A stretch of DNA of 52,470 bases, from the NCBI GenBank assembly GCA_934454405.1, contig CAKSFN010000016.1:1-52470 (forward strand), in the 5' to 3' direction. Shown piece by piece: positions 25,496-33,194 of this stretch. The notes beneath the pieces were generated by a model. It did no database searches and had not been told where the DNA came from. It worked only from the letters and a program-made list of their open reading frames with translations. Source of the DNA: an uncultured Eubacteriales bacterium. Lineage in GTDB: Bacteria; Bacillota; Clostridia; Oscillospirales; UBA644. Position numbers and translations under genes: made by a program. Each line of letters starts with the position of its first letter. Position 1 is the stretch's first letter.

Positions 25496-25831
25496 TTAAC
25501 CAAAAGATTTTTTATAATCTTCTCCCCAAATACGAAGCGCGTCAAGCACGGGAGCAAGACTTTTTCCGAGTTCGGTCAGCGAATACTCCACCCGCGGCGG
25601 TACTTCCGCGAACACGGCGCGGGAAATAAGTCCTTTTTGCTCCATGTCACGTAATTGAGCGGTCAGGACTTTTTGCGAAACATTGCCGACAGAGCGGCGA
25701 AGCTCGCCGAAGCGTTTCGTTCCGGACATAAGATCCCTCAGAATGAGAACCTTCCATTTATCGCCGATCAGTGTCAGCGTTGTTTCGACGGGACAAGCCG
25801 GTAAAACGGTTTTAGTAGTTTTGGTGTCCGT
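25496..25831 (-). CDS. HxlR family winged-helix transcriptional regulator, apparent ACG start
   Basis: 111 residues if translation starts at the ACG at 25831-25829. The HxlR core is clear: PACPVETTLTLIGDKWKVLI, then GTKRFGELRRSVGNVSQKVL, MEQKGLISR and PPRVEYSLTELG. The N-terminal LPACPVE...DKWK part, including the usual cysteine, lies upstream of the first ATG (25729), so that ATG cannot be the family start. No ATG, GTG or TTG lies between the upstream stop TGA and the core. GGGAGTGA is seven bases before the ACG and a good promoter lies at 25875-25903. HxlR proteins sense electrophiles or redox signals through the cysteine and regulate nearby genes. Confidence 0.85.
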   Translation of the reverse strand, partial: TDTKTTKTVLPACPVETTLTLIGDKWKVLILRDLMSGTKRFGELRRSVGNVSQKVLTAQLRDMEQKGLISRAVFAEVPPRVEYSLTELGKSLAPVLDALRIWGEDYKKSFG

Positions 25832-25874
25832 AAAAAATCACTCCCGAAATTTTCTTTTTGTAACTTATATTTAA

Positions 25875-25903
25875 ATAATACCATACCGAAGCAAAAAAAG
25901 CAA
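25875..25903 (-). promoter_or_regulatory. Promoter of the HxlR gene
   Basis: Minus strand TTGCTT (25903-25898), 17-base spacer, TATTAT (25880-25875), with TGG just before the -10. It lies about 45 bases before the ACG. Confidence 0.75.
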
Positions 25904-25963
25904 GATATTCAAAAAATTTTTTCATCCTTCAAAAAAATCGATTTTACCCGAAAACATCAAATC

Positions 25964-26004
25964 GTTACCTTGCGGTAACCGCCCGAATGTTCCCGAGCGG
26001 TAAC
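25964..26004 (+). promoter_or_regulatory. GCGGTAAC direct repeats upstream of the ACGX peptide promoter
   Basis: GCGGTAAC occurs at 25972-25979 and 25997-26004, 25 bases apart, and an inverted GTTACC precedes the first at 25964-25969. They lie 23 bases or more upstream of the -35, a place suited to an activator. No cognate regulator is known; the divergent HxlR protein is a candidate. Confidence 0.35.
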
Positions 26005-26026
26005 TACGCTACAAAAAAGTGCGTAC

Positions 26027-26055
26027 TTGTGCAATCGCAAAAAGGGGTTTATAAT
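26027..26055 (+). promoter_or_regulatory. Promoter of the ACGX peptide operon
   Basis: TTGTGC (26027-26032), 17-base spacer, TATAAT (26050-26055), about 55 bases before the peptide start. The genes 26111-30031 follow closely, so it may serve them all. Confidence 0.75.
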
Positions 26056-26110
26056 AAAGTCACAGAGGGCAAGACGCCCATCTGAATCAAATATAACGGA
26101 GGAACAAACA

Positions 26111-26428
26111 ATGGCACTTTCCAATCTTTTCGGGTGGAACAAAAAGAAGGCGGAGGCTCCTGCTGCCGCCTGCGGCGCAGCTGACAAGCCCGCCGAGGAA
26201 AAGAAGCCCGCGGCTTGCGGTACTGCCTGCGGCGCGGCTGACAAGCCTGCCGAGGAGAAGAAGCCTGCGGCTTGCGGCACTGCCTGCGGTGCAGCTGACA
26301 AGCCCGCCGAGGAAAAGAAGCCCGCGGCTTGCGGCACTGCCTGCGGTGCAGCTGACAAGCCTGCCGAGGAAAAGAAGCCCGCGGCTTGCGGTACTGCCTG
26401 CGGTGCGGCTGACAAATCCGGCAAGTAA
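26111..26428 (+). CDS. ACGX-repeat peptide (radical SAM-linked RiPP-like precursor)
   Basis: 105 residues from the ATG after GGAGG at 26098-26102. The N-terminal 19 residues (ALSNLFGWNKKK region) are followed by four 19-residue repeats of A-CGAADKPAEEKKPAACGT type and a partial fifth. There are nine Ala-Cys-Gly-X motifs and nine cysteines, all in the repeats. This matches the group named ACGX-repeat peptides in TIGRFAM/NCBIfam nomenclature, predicted substrates of a radical SAM/SPASM enzyme of the ACGX system, which follows here. There is no signal peptide. The product of modification is unknown; thioether links from the cysteines are one possibility. Confidence 0.85.
   Translation: MALSNLFGWNKKKAEAPAAACGAADKPAEEKKPAACGTACGAADKPAEEKKPAACGTACGAADKPAEEKKPAACGTACGAADKPAEEKKPAACGTACGAADKSGK
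26168..26395 (+). repeat. Four tandem 57-bp repeats in the ACGX peptide gene
   Basis: Units begin at 26168, 26225, 26282 and 26339, with an 18-base partial copy after. They differ by only a few synonymous bases, so copy number may change by slippage or recombination while keeping the frame (57 = 19 codons). Confidence 0.9.
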
Positions 26429-26517
26429 AAAATGAAGGGTCTGCCGTGTTCGCATGACAGACCCCACCGAAAGAGACGACCGGGATACACCGGTTTACAT
26501 AAACAGTGAGGTTTGCG

Positions 26518-27558
26518 ATGAAACAGTATTTTTCTTTCCAGTGGCATATCACCGATGATTGTGATCAGCGGTGCAAGCATTGCTACATTTTTTCCGAAAA
26601 CGCCTGCAAGAAGTTGGATTCCATGTCATGGGAGCAAATGCAGGACACCTTTTACAACTGCCTTGATTTCTGCCGTATGTATGACAGATTGCCGTACTTC
26701 TATATCACGGGAGGCGATCCGATTCTGCATCCGGACTTTTGGAAGCTGCTCGGACTGATGAAGGAAAACGAAATACCGTTCACCATCCTCGGAAACCCAT
26801 TTCATCTTGACGATGATGTTTGCCGCCGTCTGAAGGACTACGGATGTGAAAAATATCAGCTTTCCATCGACGGTCTGCGCGAAACACACGATTGGTTCCG
26901 CAAGCCCGGCAGCTTCGACACGACACTGGAAAAAATCGGTTGTATCAACCGCGCCGGGATACGCAGTGTAGTTATGACGACCGTTTCCGGGACGAATATC
27001 GACGAAGTTCCGGGCATCATCGACGCGGTGGCAGCGGCAGGGGCAAACATTTTTGCCTTTGCGCGCTACTGTCCGACAAGTGAAGAAAAAGATGTGGGAA
27101 TAGAACCGCTCCGATACCGCAAGCTGCTTGCTGACTGCGACAAAAAGTTCAGGGAATATGAAGCGGCGGGATGTCAGACCTACTTTAACAAAAAAGACCA
27201 CCTCTGGACGCTGTACGAATACGAAACGGGTGCGTTCCGGATTCCGGAAGGCGTAGAGAACGGCATGATCTACGGCGGCTGCAATTGCGGCAACTGCCAC
27301 CTGACGATCCTTCCGACAGGCGATATTTACGCCTGCCGCAGAGTGCAGAACAGTAAGGTCGGAAATGTATTTTCCGATCGCATAGCCGATGTATGGGTTT
27401 GCGGAATGGAGCGGTACCGGGATTATACCAAGTTTGAAAAATGCGCAAAATGCGAGCTGCTTGCGTTCTGCCGCGGATGTCCCGCCGTGGCAAGCGGAAA
27501 AGACGGCAATTTCTATGCTGCCGATCCGCAATGCTGGAAGGAGATTAAAAATGTCTGA
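26518..27558 (+). CDS. Radical SAM/SPASM enzyme of the ACGX system
   Basis: 346 residues from the ATG at 26518, spaced 6 bases from GTGAGG; an in-frame GTG at 26506 overlaps that site. The radical SAM motif is C15-x3-C19-x2-C22 in DCDQRCKHC, followed by ITGGDP. The C-terminal SPASM domain carries GGCNCGNCHLTI, YACRR and CAKCELLAFCRGCP, ligands for auxiliary Fe-S clusters. SPASM enzymes modify ribosomal peptides; the adjacent Cys-rich repeat peptide is the evident substrate. A fused gene scar follows in its tail. Confidence 0.88.
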   Translation: MKQYFSFQWHITDDCDQRCKHCYIFSENACKKLDSMSWEQMQDTFYNCLDFCRMYDRLPYFYITGGDPILHPDFWKLLGLMKENEIPFTILGNPFHLDDDVCRRLKDYGCEKYQLSIDGLRETHDWFRKPGSFDTTLEKIGCINRAGIRSVVMTTVSGTNIDEVPGIIDAVAAAGANIFAFARYCPTSEEKDVGIEPLRYRKLLADCDKKFREYEAAGCQTYFNKKDHLWTLYEYETGAFRIPEGVENGMIYGGCNCGNCHLTILPTGDIYACRRVQNSKVGNVFSDRIADVWVCGMERYRDYTKFEKCAKCELLAFCRGCPAVASGKDGNFYAADPQCWKEIKNV

Positions 27559-27798
27559 TATTCTGGAAACCATTATGCACCGTCGCTCGCCGAATGCGGC
27601 GCGGATGTCGGGATGTACAACACCTGTCTGCACGGCTGCGGCTATTGCTATGCCAACTACGACCGTAAAACCGTGGAACAGAACAGAAAACCGCACGATC
27701 CCGATTCACTGTTTCTCATCGGCGGCTTTCGTCCGGGCGACTGGATCATTGGCGCACGTCAGGAATCTTATATCAAAAATCAACTGTCATTGTTTTAG
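27551..27798 (+). pseudogene. Deletion scar: nitroreductase N-terminus joined to DUF1848 C-terminus
   Basis: An ATG at 27551 with AAGGAG 8 bases upstream begins MSDILETIMHRRS, a typical start of nitroreductases (LETIxxRRSxR). That frame then loses similarity. From about 27590, in the frame of the preceding radical SAM gene after its stop, the sequence reads AECGADVGMYNTC, then CGYCYANYDRKTVEQN and FLIGGFRPGDWI to a stop at 27798, which matches the C-terminal third of DUF1848 proteins with their CxxCxxCYAN motif. The join looks like a deletion that removed most of both genes. Neither part should be functional. Confidence 0.6.
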
Positions 27799-27807
27799 AG
27801 GGGTATT

Positions 27808-28422
27808 ATGAACGCTGAAATCTGTTTACAAAAACTGAAACTGTGCGGTGTGCTTTCCTTTGCTACCGTAGATAAAAACGGCGCGCCGCAGGTTCGGTGT
27901 GTCAGTGCCATTCACTTTGAGCCGGACAGCCTGTATTTTCTCACGGCGCGCGGCAAATCTTTTTGTGAGGAACTGTTTGCCGACGGGCGGGTGCAGATGC
28001 TTGCCTACACCCGTTATAAAGAGATGATCCGTATTTCCGGCAAAGCGACTCCTGTTTCCGGGAAGGAACGGAGGGAAAAGGTTGACGCCATCTTTTCCGA
28101 ACAACCCTACCTTTCCAATGTCTATCCGGAGGACACACGGGAGATCTGCGTGATCTTTGAAATCAAGGATTTCACCATTGAGTATTTCAATCTCGGGGTC
28201 AACCCGATTTTTCGTGAAACCTATGCGGTAGGACACGCAAAAGCGGACTTCAAGGGCTATCGGATAACCGATGCGTGTATCGGGTGCGGCACATGCCTTT
28301 CGCATTGTCCGCAAAAATGTATCGTGCCGGGAGAGAAATACACCATTCAGCCGGAGCATTGCCTGCACTGCGGAGCTTGTTTTGAAAACTGTCCTGTCGG
28401 CGCGGTGGAAAAATTGAAATGA
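27808..28422 (+). CDS. PPOX-fold flavin protein with two C-terminal 4Fe-4S motifs
   Basis: 204 residues; ATG after GAGGGG. Residues 1-140 are a pyridoxamine-phosphate-oxidase-like split barrel (GVLSFATVDKNGAPQVR, LYFLTARGKSF), which binds FMN or F420-like cofactors. Residues 150-204 hold two ferredoxin clusters: CIGCGTCLSHCPQKC and CLHCGACFENCPVGA. Such fusions are common in anaerobes and are thought to pass electrons between ferredoxin and a flavin. It is 10 bases before the macrodomain gene and probably in one transcript with it. Confidence 0.87.
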   Translation: MNAEICLQKLKLCGVLSFATVDKNGAPQVRCVSAIHFEPDSLYFLTARGKSFCEELFADGRVQMLAYTRYKEMIRISGKATPVSGKERREKVDAIFSEQPYLSNVYPEDTREICVIFEIKDFTIEYFNLGVNPIFRETYAVGHAKADFKGYRITDACIGCGTCLSHCPQKCIVPGEKYTIQPEHCLHCGACFENCPVGAVEKLK

Positions 28423-28431
28423 GGCTTTACA

Positions 28432-29232
28432 ATGAACCAAAGTGAAAAAAGGCGGTATCTGATATACCATCTGCTTGAAGAACTGACGGAATACAGAAAT
28501 ACCGCTGTTCCATACGGAGCGGAAGAACAAAAGCGCCTGCTCCGCGCGCTTTTCAATGTCCGTCCGCCGATGCCGTGCGCTGAGGATTTTCTGCGGGTGC
28601 AGGACGAATATCTCAAAGAAGAAACACTGCAAAAAGGCATAACAGATATATCCGACCTCACGCCAAGGTGTCCCGATATTTACCTATGGCAGGGCGATAT
28701 AACCACGCTGAAATGCGACGCTATCGTCAACGCCGCGAACAGCGCATTGCTCGGCTGCTTTTGCCCGAACCACGGGTGTATAGACAATGTCATTCACACC
28801 TTCGCCGGTGTGCAGCTCCGCCTTGCCTGCGCGGAGCTGATGGCAAAGCAAGGGCACGATGAGCCGACGGGACAGGCGAAAATCACGCCGGCGTTCAACC
28901 TGCCATGCCGGTATGTCATACACACAGTCGGGCCAATCGTCGGCGGGCGGCTGACGGAGAGAAACTGCGAATTGCTGCGCTCCTGTTACCGCTCCTGCCT
29001 TGCGCTGGCGGACGAAAGGCAGCTCGGCAGTATAGCTTTCTGCTGTATCTCGACCGGTGAATTTCATTTTCCGAATAAGAAAGCGGCAGAAATCGCGATA
29101 CAGACTGTAAAAGATTATAAAAAAGAAACGAAAAGCGGAATCAAGGTGATATTTGATGTTTGGAAGAACGAGGATTACGAAATCTACACCCGACTGCTCG
29201 GTGCAGATACAAAAGCTGAAAACCTCACTTAA
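28432..29232 (+). CDS. Zinc-dependent macrodomain, protein ADP-ribosylhydrolase (SirTM-linked)
   Basis: 266 residues. An N-terminal helical part (1-75) precedes the macrodomain: WQGDITTLKCDAIVNAANS (ADP-ribose binding loop 1), GCFCPNHGCIDNVIHTFAG (the Cys/His zinc motif of this subgroup), and SIAFCCISTGEFHFP (phosphate loop). Members of this group, studied in Staphylococcus aureus and Streptococcus pyogenes, reverse the ADP-ribosylation placed by a class M sirtuin. The sirtuin gene follows and overlaps. The usual lipoyl-carrier protein and lipoate ligase partners are not in this window. Confidence 0.9.
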   Translation: MNQSEKRRYLIYHLLEELTEYRNTAVPYGAEEQKRLLRALFNVRPPMPCAEDFLRVQDEYLKEETLQKGITDISDLTPRCPDIYLWQGDITTLKCDAIVNAANSALLGCFCPNHGCIDNVIHTFAGVQLRLACAELMAKQGHDEPTGQAKITPAFNLPCRYVIHTVGPIVGGRLTERNCELLRSCYRSCLALADERQLGSIAFCCISTGEFHFPNKKAAEIAIQTVKDYKKETKSGIKVIFDVWKNEDYEIYTRLLGADTKAENLT

Positions 29233-30031
29233 CGAAGCAGACGCGGTTGTCATAGGCGCGGGTGCTGGGCTTTCAACCTCGGCGGGATTTACCTACGACG
29301 GCGAGCGGTTTCATAAATATTTTGCTGATTTTGAGATTGCATACGGCTTTCACGACATGTATTCGGGCGGATTTTATCCGTATGCAACACCGGAGGAGCA
29401 CTGGGCATATTGGAGCCGGTATATCCGAATCAATCGCTATACGGACGCGCCGAAGCCTGTCTATTCCGACCTTTTACGCCTTATCAGAGGCAAGGACTAT
29501 TTTGTCATCACAACGAATGTTGACCATTGCTTTCAGAAGGCAGGCTTCGACAAAAAGCGTCTGTTTTACACGCAGGGCGACTATGGACTGTTTCAATGCA
29601 GTGAACCTTGCTGTCGGGAGACATGGGACAATGAAGCGATAATCAGACAAATGGTCGCAGAGCAAAAGGACATGAAAATTCCGTCTGCACTCGTTCCGCG
29701 CTGTCCGCACTGCGGAAAGCCCTTGACCATGAATCTTCGTGCAGACGACAGGTTTGTCGAGGACGAGGGCTGGCATGCGGCGGCGGTGCGTTATGCAAAC
29801 TTCCTGCGCACGGGAGAGGGGCAAAAAATATTGTTTCTCGAGCTCGGTGTCGGGTATAATACACCGTCGATAATAAAATATCCGTTTCTGCGGATGACTG
29901 CCGAAAACGAAAACGCAACCTATGCCTGTTTGAATCGCGGTCAGGCAATAACGGCGCGGGAAATCGAAGACCGAAGCATCTGTATAAACGCCGACATTTC
30001 AAAAACATTCGAGGCATTACGAGAAAACTGA
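29201..30031 (+). CDS. Class M sirtuin (SirTM), protein ADP-ribosyltransferase
   Basis: 276 residues from GTG at 29201, giving the family-like start MQIQKLKTSLNEADAVVIGA; an ATG at 29156 has a better ribosome site (AAGGTGAT) and would add 15 residues and more overlap with the macrodomain gene. NAD-binding GAGAGLSTSAGF, the GERF segment, ITTNVDHCF and TQGDYGLFQC mark the SirTM class, which lacks the usual sirtuin HG catalytic pair. Zinc ligands are in CSEPCC and CPHCGK. These enzymes ADP-ribosylate target proteins (GcvH-L in known systems). The target here is unknown. Confidence 0.88.
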   Translation: MQIQKLKTSLNEADAVVIGAGAGLSTSAGFTYDGERFHKYFADFEIAYGFHDMYSGGFYPYATPEEHWAYWSRYIRINRYTDAPKPVYSDLLRLIRGKDYFVITTNVDHCFQKAGFDKKRLFYTQGDYGLFQCSEPCCRETWDNEAIIRQMVAEQKDMKIPSALVPRCPHCGKPLTMNLRADDRFVEDEGWHAAAVRYANFLRTGEGQKILFLELGVGYNTPSIIKYPFLRMTAENENATYACLNRGQAITAREIEDRSICINADISKTFEALREN

Positions 30032-30039
30032 AAAACAAA

Positions 30040-30126
30040 GGGCTGTAAAAAAATGATATGTTCCTCCCAATACTGGGTGTCCAGAAAAATGGGTACATAT
30101 CAAAAACGCAAGTTTTTTTACAGCCC
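30040..30126. repeat. 87-bp element with 14-bp terminal inverted repeats (MITE-like or terminator)
   Basis: GGGCTGTAAAAAAA (30040-30053) is the exact complement of 30113-30126, and inside it TGATATG pairs with CATATCA. It lies just after the SirTM stop and could act as a terminator, but the 59-base interior and the A/T-rich ends also fit a miniature inverted-repeat element. Copies elsewhere in the genome would show which. Confidence 0.5.
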
Positions 30127-30135
30127 CTTTTTATC

Positions 30136-30164
30136 TTGATTTTTCAGACGCGATATGGTATACT
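30136..30164 (+). promoter_or_regulatory. Promoter of the GTPase-NYN gene
   Basis: TTGATT (30136-30141), 17-base spacer, TATACT (30159-30164). It overlaps an in-frame ATG at 30155, which rules that ATG out as the start. Confidence 0.82.
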
Positions 30165-30196
30165 TAAACTATAACGAAGCAAACGGAGTGAGAAAG

Positions 30197-32737
30197 GTGA
30201 AACGCAAACTTGTTGTCGGAATACTTGCGCATGTCGATGCCGGAAAAACGACGCTTTCGGAAGCGTTTTTGTATGCGTCGGGAAAACTGCGCAGGCGCGG
30301 GCGCGTTGACCACGGGGACGCGTTTCTCGACACGGACGAAGTCGAACGTGAACGCGGAATAACGATATATTCAAAAGAGGCGAGATTTGACGTCGGCGAT
30401 ACGGAAGTGATTTTGGCGGACACCCCGGGACACGTTGATTTTTCGGCGGAGACGGAACGCGTTTTGCAGGTTCTCGATTGCGCGGTGCTGCTTGTCAGCG
30501 CAACGGACGGAGTTCAGGCGCATACGCGGACGCTGGCCAAACTGCTTGACAAATACGATGTCCCGACTTTTATTTTCGTCAATAAAACCGACTTGCCTTT
30601 TGAGGGTGAAGAAGCGGTCGCGGAAGATATACGCAGAAATCTCGGAGAGGCGACAGCTCCGTTTTTTACGGGAGAGACCGCCGACGCAAGAGCGGAAAGA
30701 CTTGCCCTTTTTTCGGAAAAACTGCTTGAAAGGTTCTCCGCGGACGGAACAACGGATAAATGCGAACTGACGCATCTTATCGCGCAAAGAAAACTCATTC
30801 CCGTCTTTTTCGGTTCGGCGAGAACGACGGACGGAGTGGCTGACTTTCTGTCCGAGGCGGTCGCCCTTACTCCGAGACCGTCATACCCGAAAGATGAGTT
30901 CGGCGCAAGAGTTTTCAAAATAATGCATAGCGGAAACGTCAGGCTTACATATATGAAGATAACGGGCGGCGCGCTGAATGTCCGCGATACCGTAAAATAC
31001 GACGGAAAAGAAGAAAAGGCTGCTCAGATAAGGCTTTATTCGGGAAACTCGTTCACGCAGACAGACAGGGTCGAAGCCGGCGATATATGCGCCGTTATCG
31101 GACTTTCGGGCACGCGCGCGGGTCAGGGGCTCGGCGCGGAAGAAGACGGCGAAAGCCCGTTGCTCGAACCCGTTTTGACATACAAGGTCATACTGCCGAG
31201 CGACTGTCCTCCGAGACTGTTTTATCCGAAATTGCTCGAACTCTCGGAAGAAGATCCGTCGCTGCGCCCCGTTTGGTCGGAAGAATTGCAGGAGCTGCAG
31301 GTTCGGCTGATGGGCGAAGTGCAAACGGAAATTCTCACGAGAAAAATCAAGGACAGATTCGGCGTCTGCGTCATATTCGGAGAAGGACGCATTCTTTACA
31401 AAGAAACCGTCGCCTCTCCCGTTGAAGGCGTGGGGCATTTCGAACCGCTGAAGCACTATGCGGAAGTGCATCTTCTGATAGAGCCTCTGCCGCGGGGAAC
31501 CGGAATAGTGACGGACACGGTCTGCCCGACAGATGAACTTGCGTCGAACTGGCAGAATCTTGTCGATACGGTTCTGAACGAAACGCAGCTGCGGGGAACT
31601 CTTATCGGCGCGCCGCTGACAGATGTCAAAATAACGCTTTTATCAGGCAGATCCCACCCCAAGCACACGGAGGGCGGAGACTTTCGGGAAGCGACTCTGC
31701 GCGCGCTTCGGCAGGGACTTATGAGCACGCGCTCCGTTCTGCTCGAACCTTTTTACGCATACAGACTTGCCGTGCCGTCCGCGGCTGCGGGCAGAGCGAT
31801 TCACGACCTGCAAATGCGCCATGCGGAGTTTTCGCAGGAAACGGACGACAACGGTTTTGCGGTCTTTACGGGTCGCGCGCCCGTCGCAAAGCTTTCGGGA
31901 TATGCAAAGGAAGTGGCGGCTTACAGCGGCGGAAACGGCTCTTTTTCGTGCGTTTATGACGGCGACGGGGAGTGTGAAAACGCGGAAGAGGTTATCTCGG
32001 AATACGGATATAATGCCGAAGCGGATATGCAGCTGCCGCCGCATTCGGTGTTTTGCGCTCACGGCGCGGGCTTCGTTGTGCCATGGAACAAAGTGCGCGA
32101 ATATATGGACTTGCCCGCGGCATACAGACCGACCGTTCCTCTGCCGTCACCGAGAGCCGTCGCGCGGTCACACCGACTTTCGGACGCGCAGCTTGAAGAG
32201 ATAATGAACAGGACTTACGGTCCCGTAAAGCGCCGTTCTTATACGGAAAAACGTGTCGTGACCGCCGAACGTGAGTTTGAACCTCGCCCCGAAACGACAA
32301 AACTCATCGTTGACGGCTATAACATCGTTTTTGCATGGGATTTTCTTTCCGACATTGCTCAAAGCAATCTCGACCACGCGCGCGATAAGCTGGTTGATAT
32401 TCTGAAAAATTACGCGGCTTGCACAAAAACCGAGGTTATCGCGGTTTTTGACGGCTATCGGGTTCCGTCGAACGCAGGCAGCGAAACGACGGAAGACGGA
32501 GTGACGATCATATACACTCCTCAGGGACAGACCGCCGACGCTTGTATGGAAAAGCTTATGCACGGGCTCGGTCCCGACCATACGCTCCGCGTCGTCACTT
32601 CGGATAAACTTGTTCAGTTCGCGGCGATTCATTCGGGCGTTTTCAGGCTTTCCGCAAGAGAATTTCTCGAAGAAATAAGACGCATCGACGCCGAAATCAC
32701 GGCATTCATCAAAAAGCTCGAAAAAGAGAATAAATAA
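30197..32737 (+). CDS. Tet(M)-like translational GTPase fused to a C-terminal NYN (YacP/Rae1-like) nuclease domain
   Basis: 846 residues from GTG at 30197, preceded by GGAGTGAGAAAG. G1 AHVDAGKTTL, G2 RGIT, G3 DTPGH and G4 NKTD mark the EF-G-like GTPase; domains II-V follow to about residue 680 as in ribosomal protection proteins. After a basic linker (KRRSYTEKR) comes a PIN-like NYN domain (about 700-825) with LIVDGYNIVFAWDF, VIAVFDGYRVP and ADACMEKLM, giving the Asp residues expected of a YacP-type RNase. Rae1/YacP cuts mRNA in the ribosomal A site in Bacillus, so the fusion suggests a factor that enters the ribosome and cuts mRNA or rescues it. It is not a proven tetracycline resistance gene. 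Confidence 0.85.
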   Translation: MKRKLVVGILAHVDAGKTTLSEAFLYASGKLRRRGRVDHGDAFLDTDEVERERGITIYSKEARFDVGDTEVILADTPGHVDFSAETERVLQVLDCAVLLVSATDGVQAHTRTLAKLLDKYDVPTFIFVNKTDLPFEGEEAVAEDIRRNLGEATAPFFTGETADARAERLALFSEKLLERFSADGTTDKCELTHLIAQRKLIPVFFGSARTTDGVADFLSEAVALTPRPSYPKDEFGARVFKIMHSGNVRLTYMKITGGALNVRDTVKYDGKEEKAAQIRLYSGNSFTQTDRVEAGDICAVIGLSGTRAGQGLGAEEDGESPLLEPVLTYKVILPSDCPPRLFYPKLLELSEEDPSLRPVWSEELQELQVRLMGEVQTEILTRKIKDRFGVCVIFGEGRILYKETVASPVEGVGHFEPLKHYAEVHLLIEPLPRGTGIVTDTVCPTDELASNWQNLVDTVLNETQLRGTLIGAPLTDVKITLLSGRSHPKHTEGGDFREATLRALRQGLMSTRSVLLEPFYAYRLAVPSAAAGRAIHDLQMRHAEFSQETDDNGFAVFTGRAPVAKLSGYAKEVAAYSGGNGSFSCVYDGDGECENAEEVISEYGYNAEADMQLPPHSVFCAHGAGFVVPWNKVREYMDLPAAYRPTVPLPSPRAVARSHRLSDAQLEEIMNRTYGPVKRRSYTEKRVVTAEREFEPRPETTKLIVDGYNIVFAWDFLSDIAQSNLDHARDKLVDILKNYAACTKTEVIAVFDGYRVPSNAGSETTEDGVTIIYTPQGQTADACMEKLMHGLGPDHTLRVVTSDKLVQFAAIHSGVFRLSAREFLEEIRRIDAEITAFIKKLEKENK

Positions 32738-32770
32738 AAATTCAGTCCGTCGAAAACGGGCTGAATTTTT
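32736..32770 (+). terminator. Intrinsic terminator after the GTPase-NYN gene
   Basis: AAAAATTCAGTCCG (32736-32749) pairs with CGGGCTGAATTTTT (32757-32770) with one G-U pair. 32771-33047 holds no gene; a tight TCGGTTTT/AAAACCGA hairpin at 32919-32936, followed by CTTTTTTT, is a second possible terminator. Confidence 0.8.
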
Positions 32771-33047
32771 ATAACCGAAAACCGTGCGACGGTCACACCG
32801 TTAAAAAAGGATAAACCGCCGTGCCGAAAAAAACGGATAGATTTTAAAGGGTGTTATGAGGTCGATGACTTCGGCAGGCTTTACGTAAAAACGGCGTGAT
32901 TTGTCTGACGAGCCGCTGTCGGTTTTGAAAAACCGAGAGAGCCTTTTTTTGATGAGGCGGAGACATCTTTTAAGCCGAAGTTAATTCAAAAGTAAGGAAA
33001 TTTAAGCGAGCATCATTGAAAATACGTTAAAAATTGATTTCAATGTA

Positions 33048-33076
33048 TTGAAAAAGCGATAAGAATATGATATAAT
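33048..33076 (+). promoter_or_regulatory. Promoter of the 33195-35950 operon
   Basis: TTGAAA (33048-33053), 17-base spacer, TATAAT (33071-33076) with a TG extension. Confidence 0.85.
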
Positions 33077-33194
33077 TACATCGTTAAGCCGTTGTTTTTT
33101 GCTGAATTGCGAACCGCAAAGAATCCGGGGAATGTAAAAGGAAGGAGCAATTACGGCGCGGAAGAACTCGATTTTTCCCGTCCGTAAAACAAAA

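Noticed and set aside
26049..26580. Minus-strand repetitive frames opposite the ACGX peptide
   Set aside because: Shadow of the 57-bp repeats; no ribosome binding site, while the plus frame has one and fits a known family.
30155..30196. ATG at 30155 as start of the GTPase-NYN gene
   Set aside because: It lies between the -35 and -10 of the promoter at 30136-30164 and would not be transcribed; GTG at 30197 has a ribosome site.
30197..32737. Tetracycline resistance gene
   Set aside because: Similarity is to the GTPase family in general; the NYN fusion and context do not support a resistance call.
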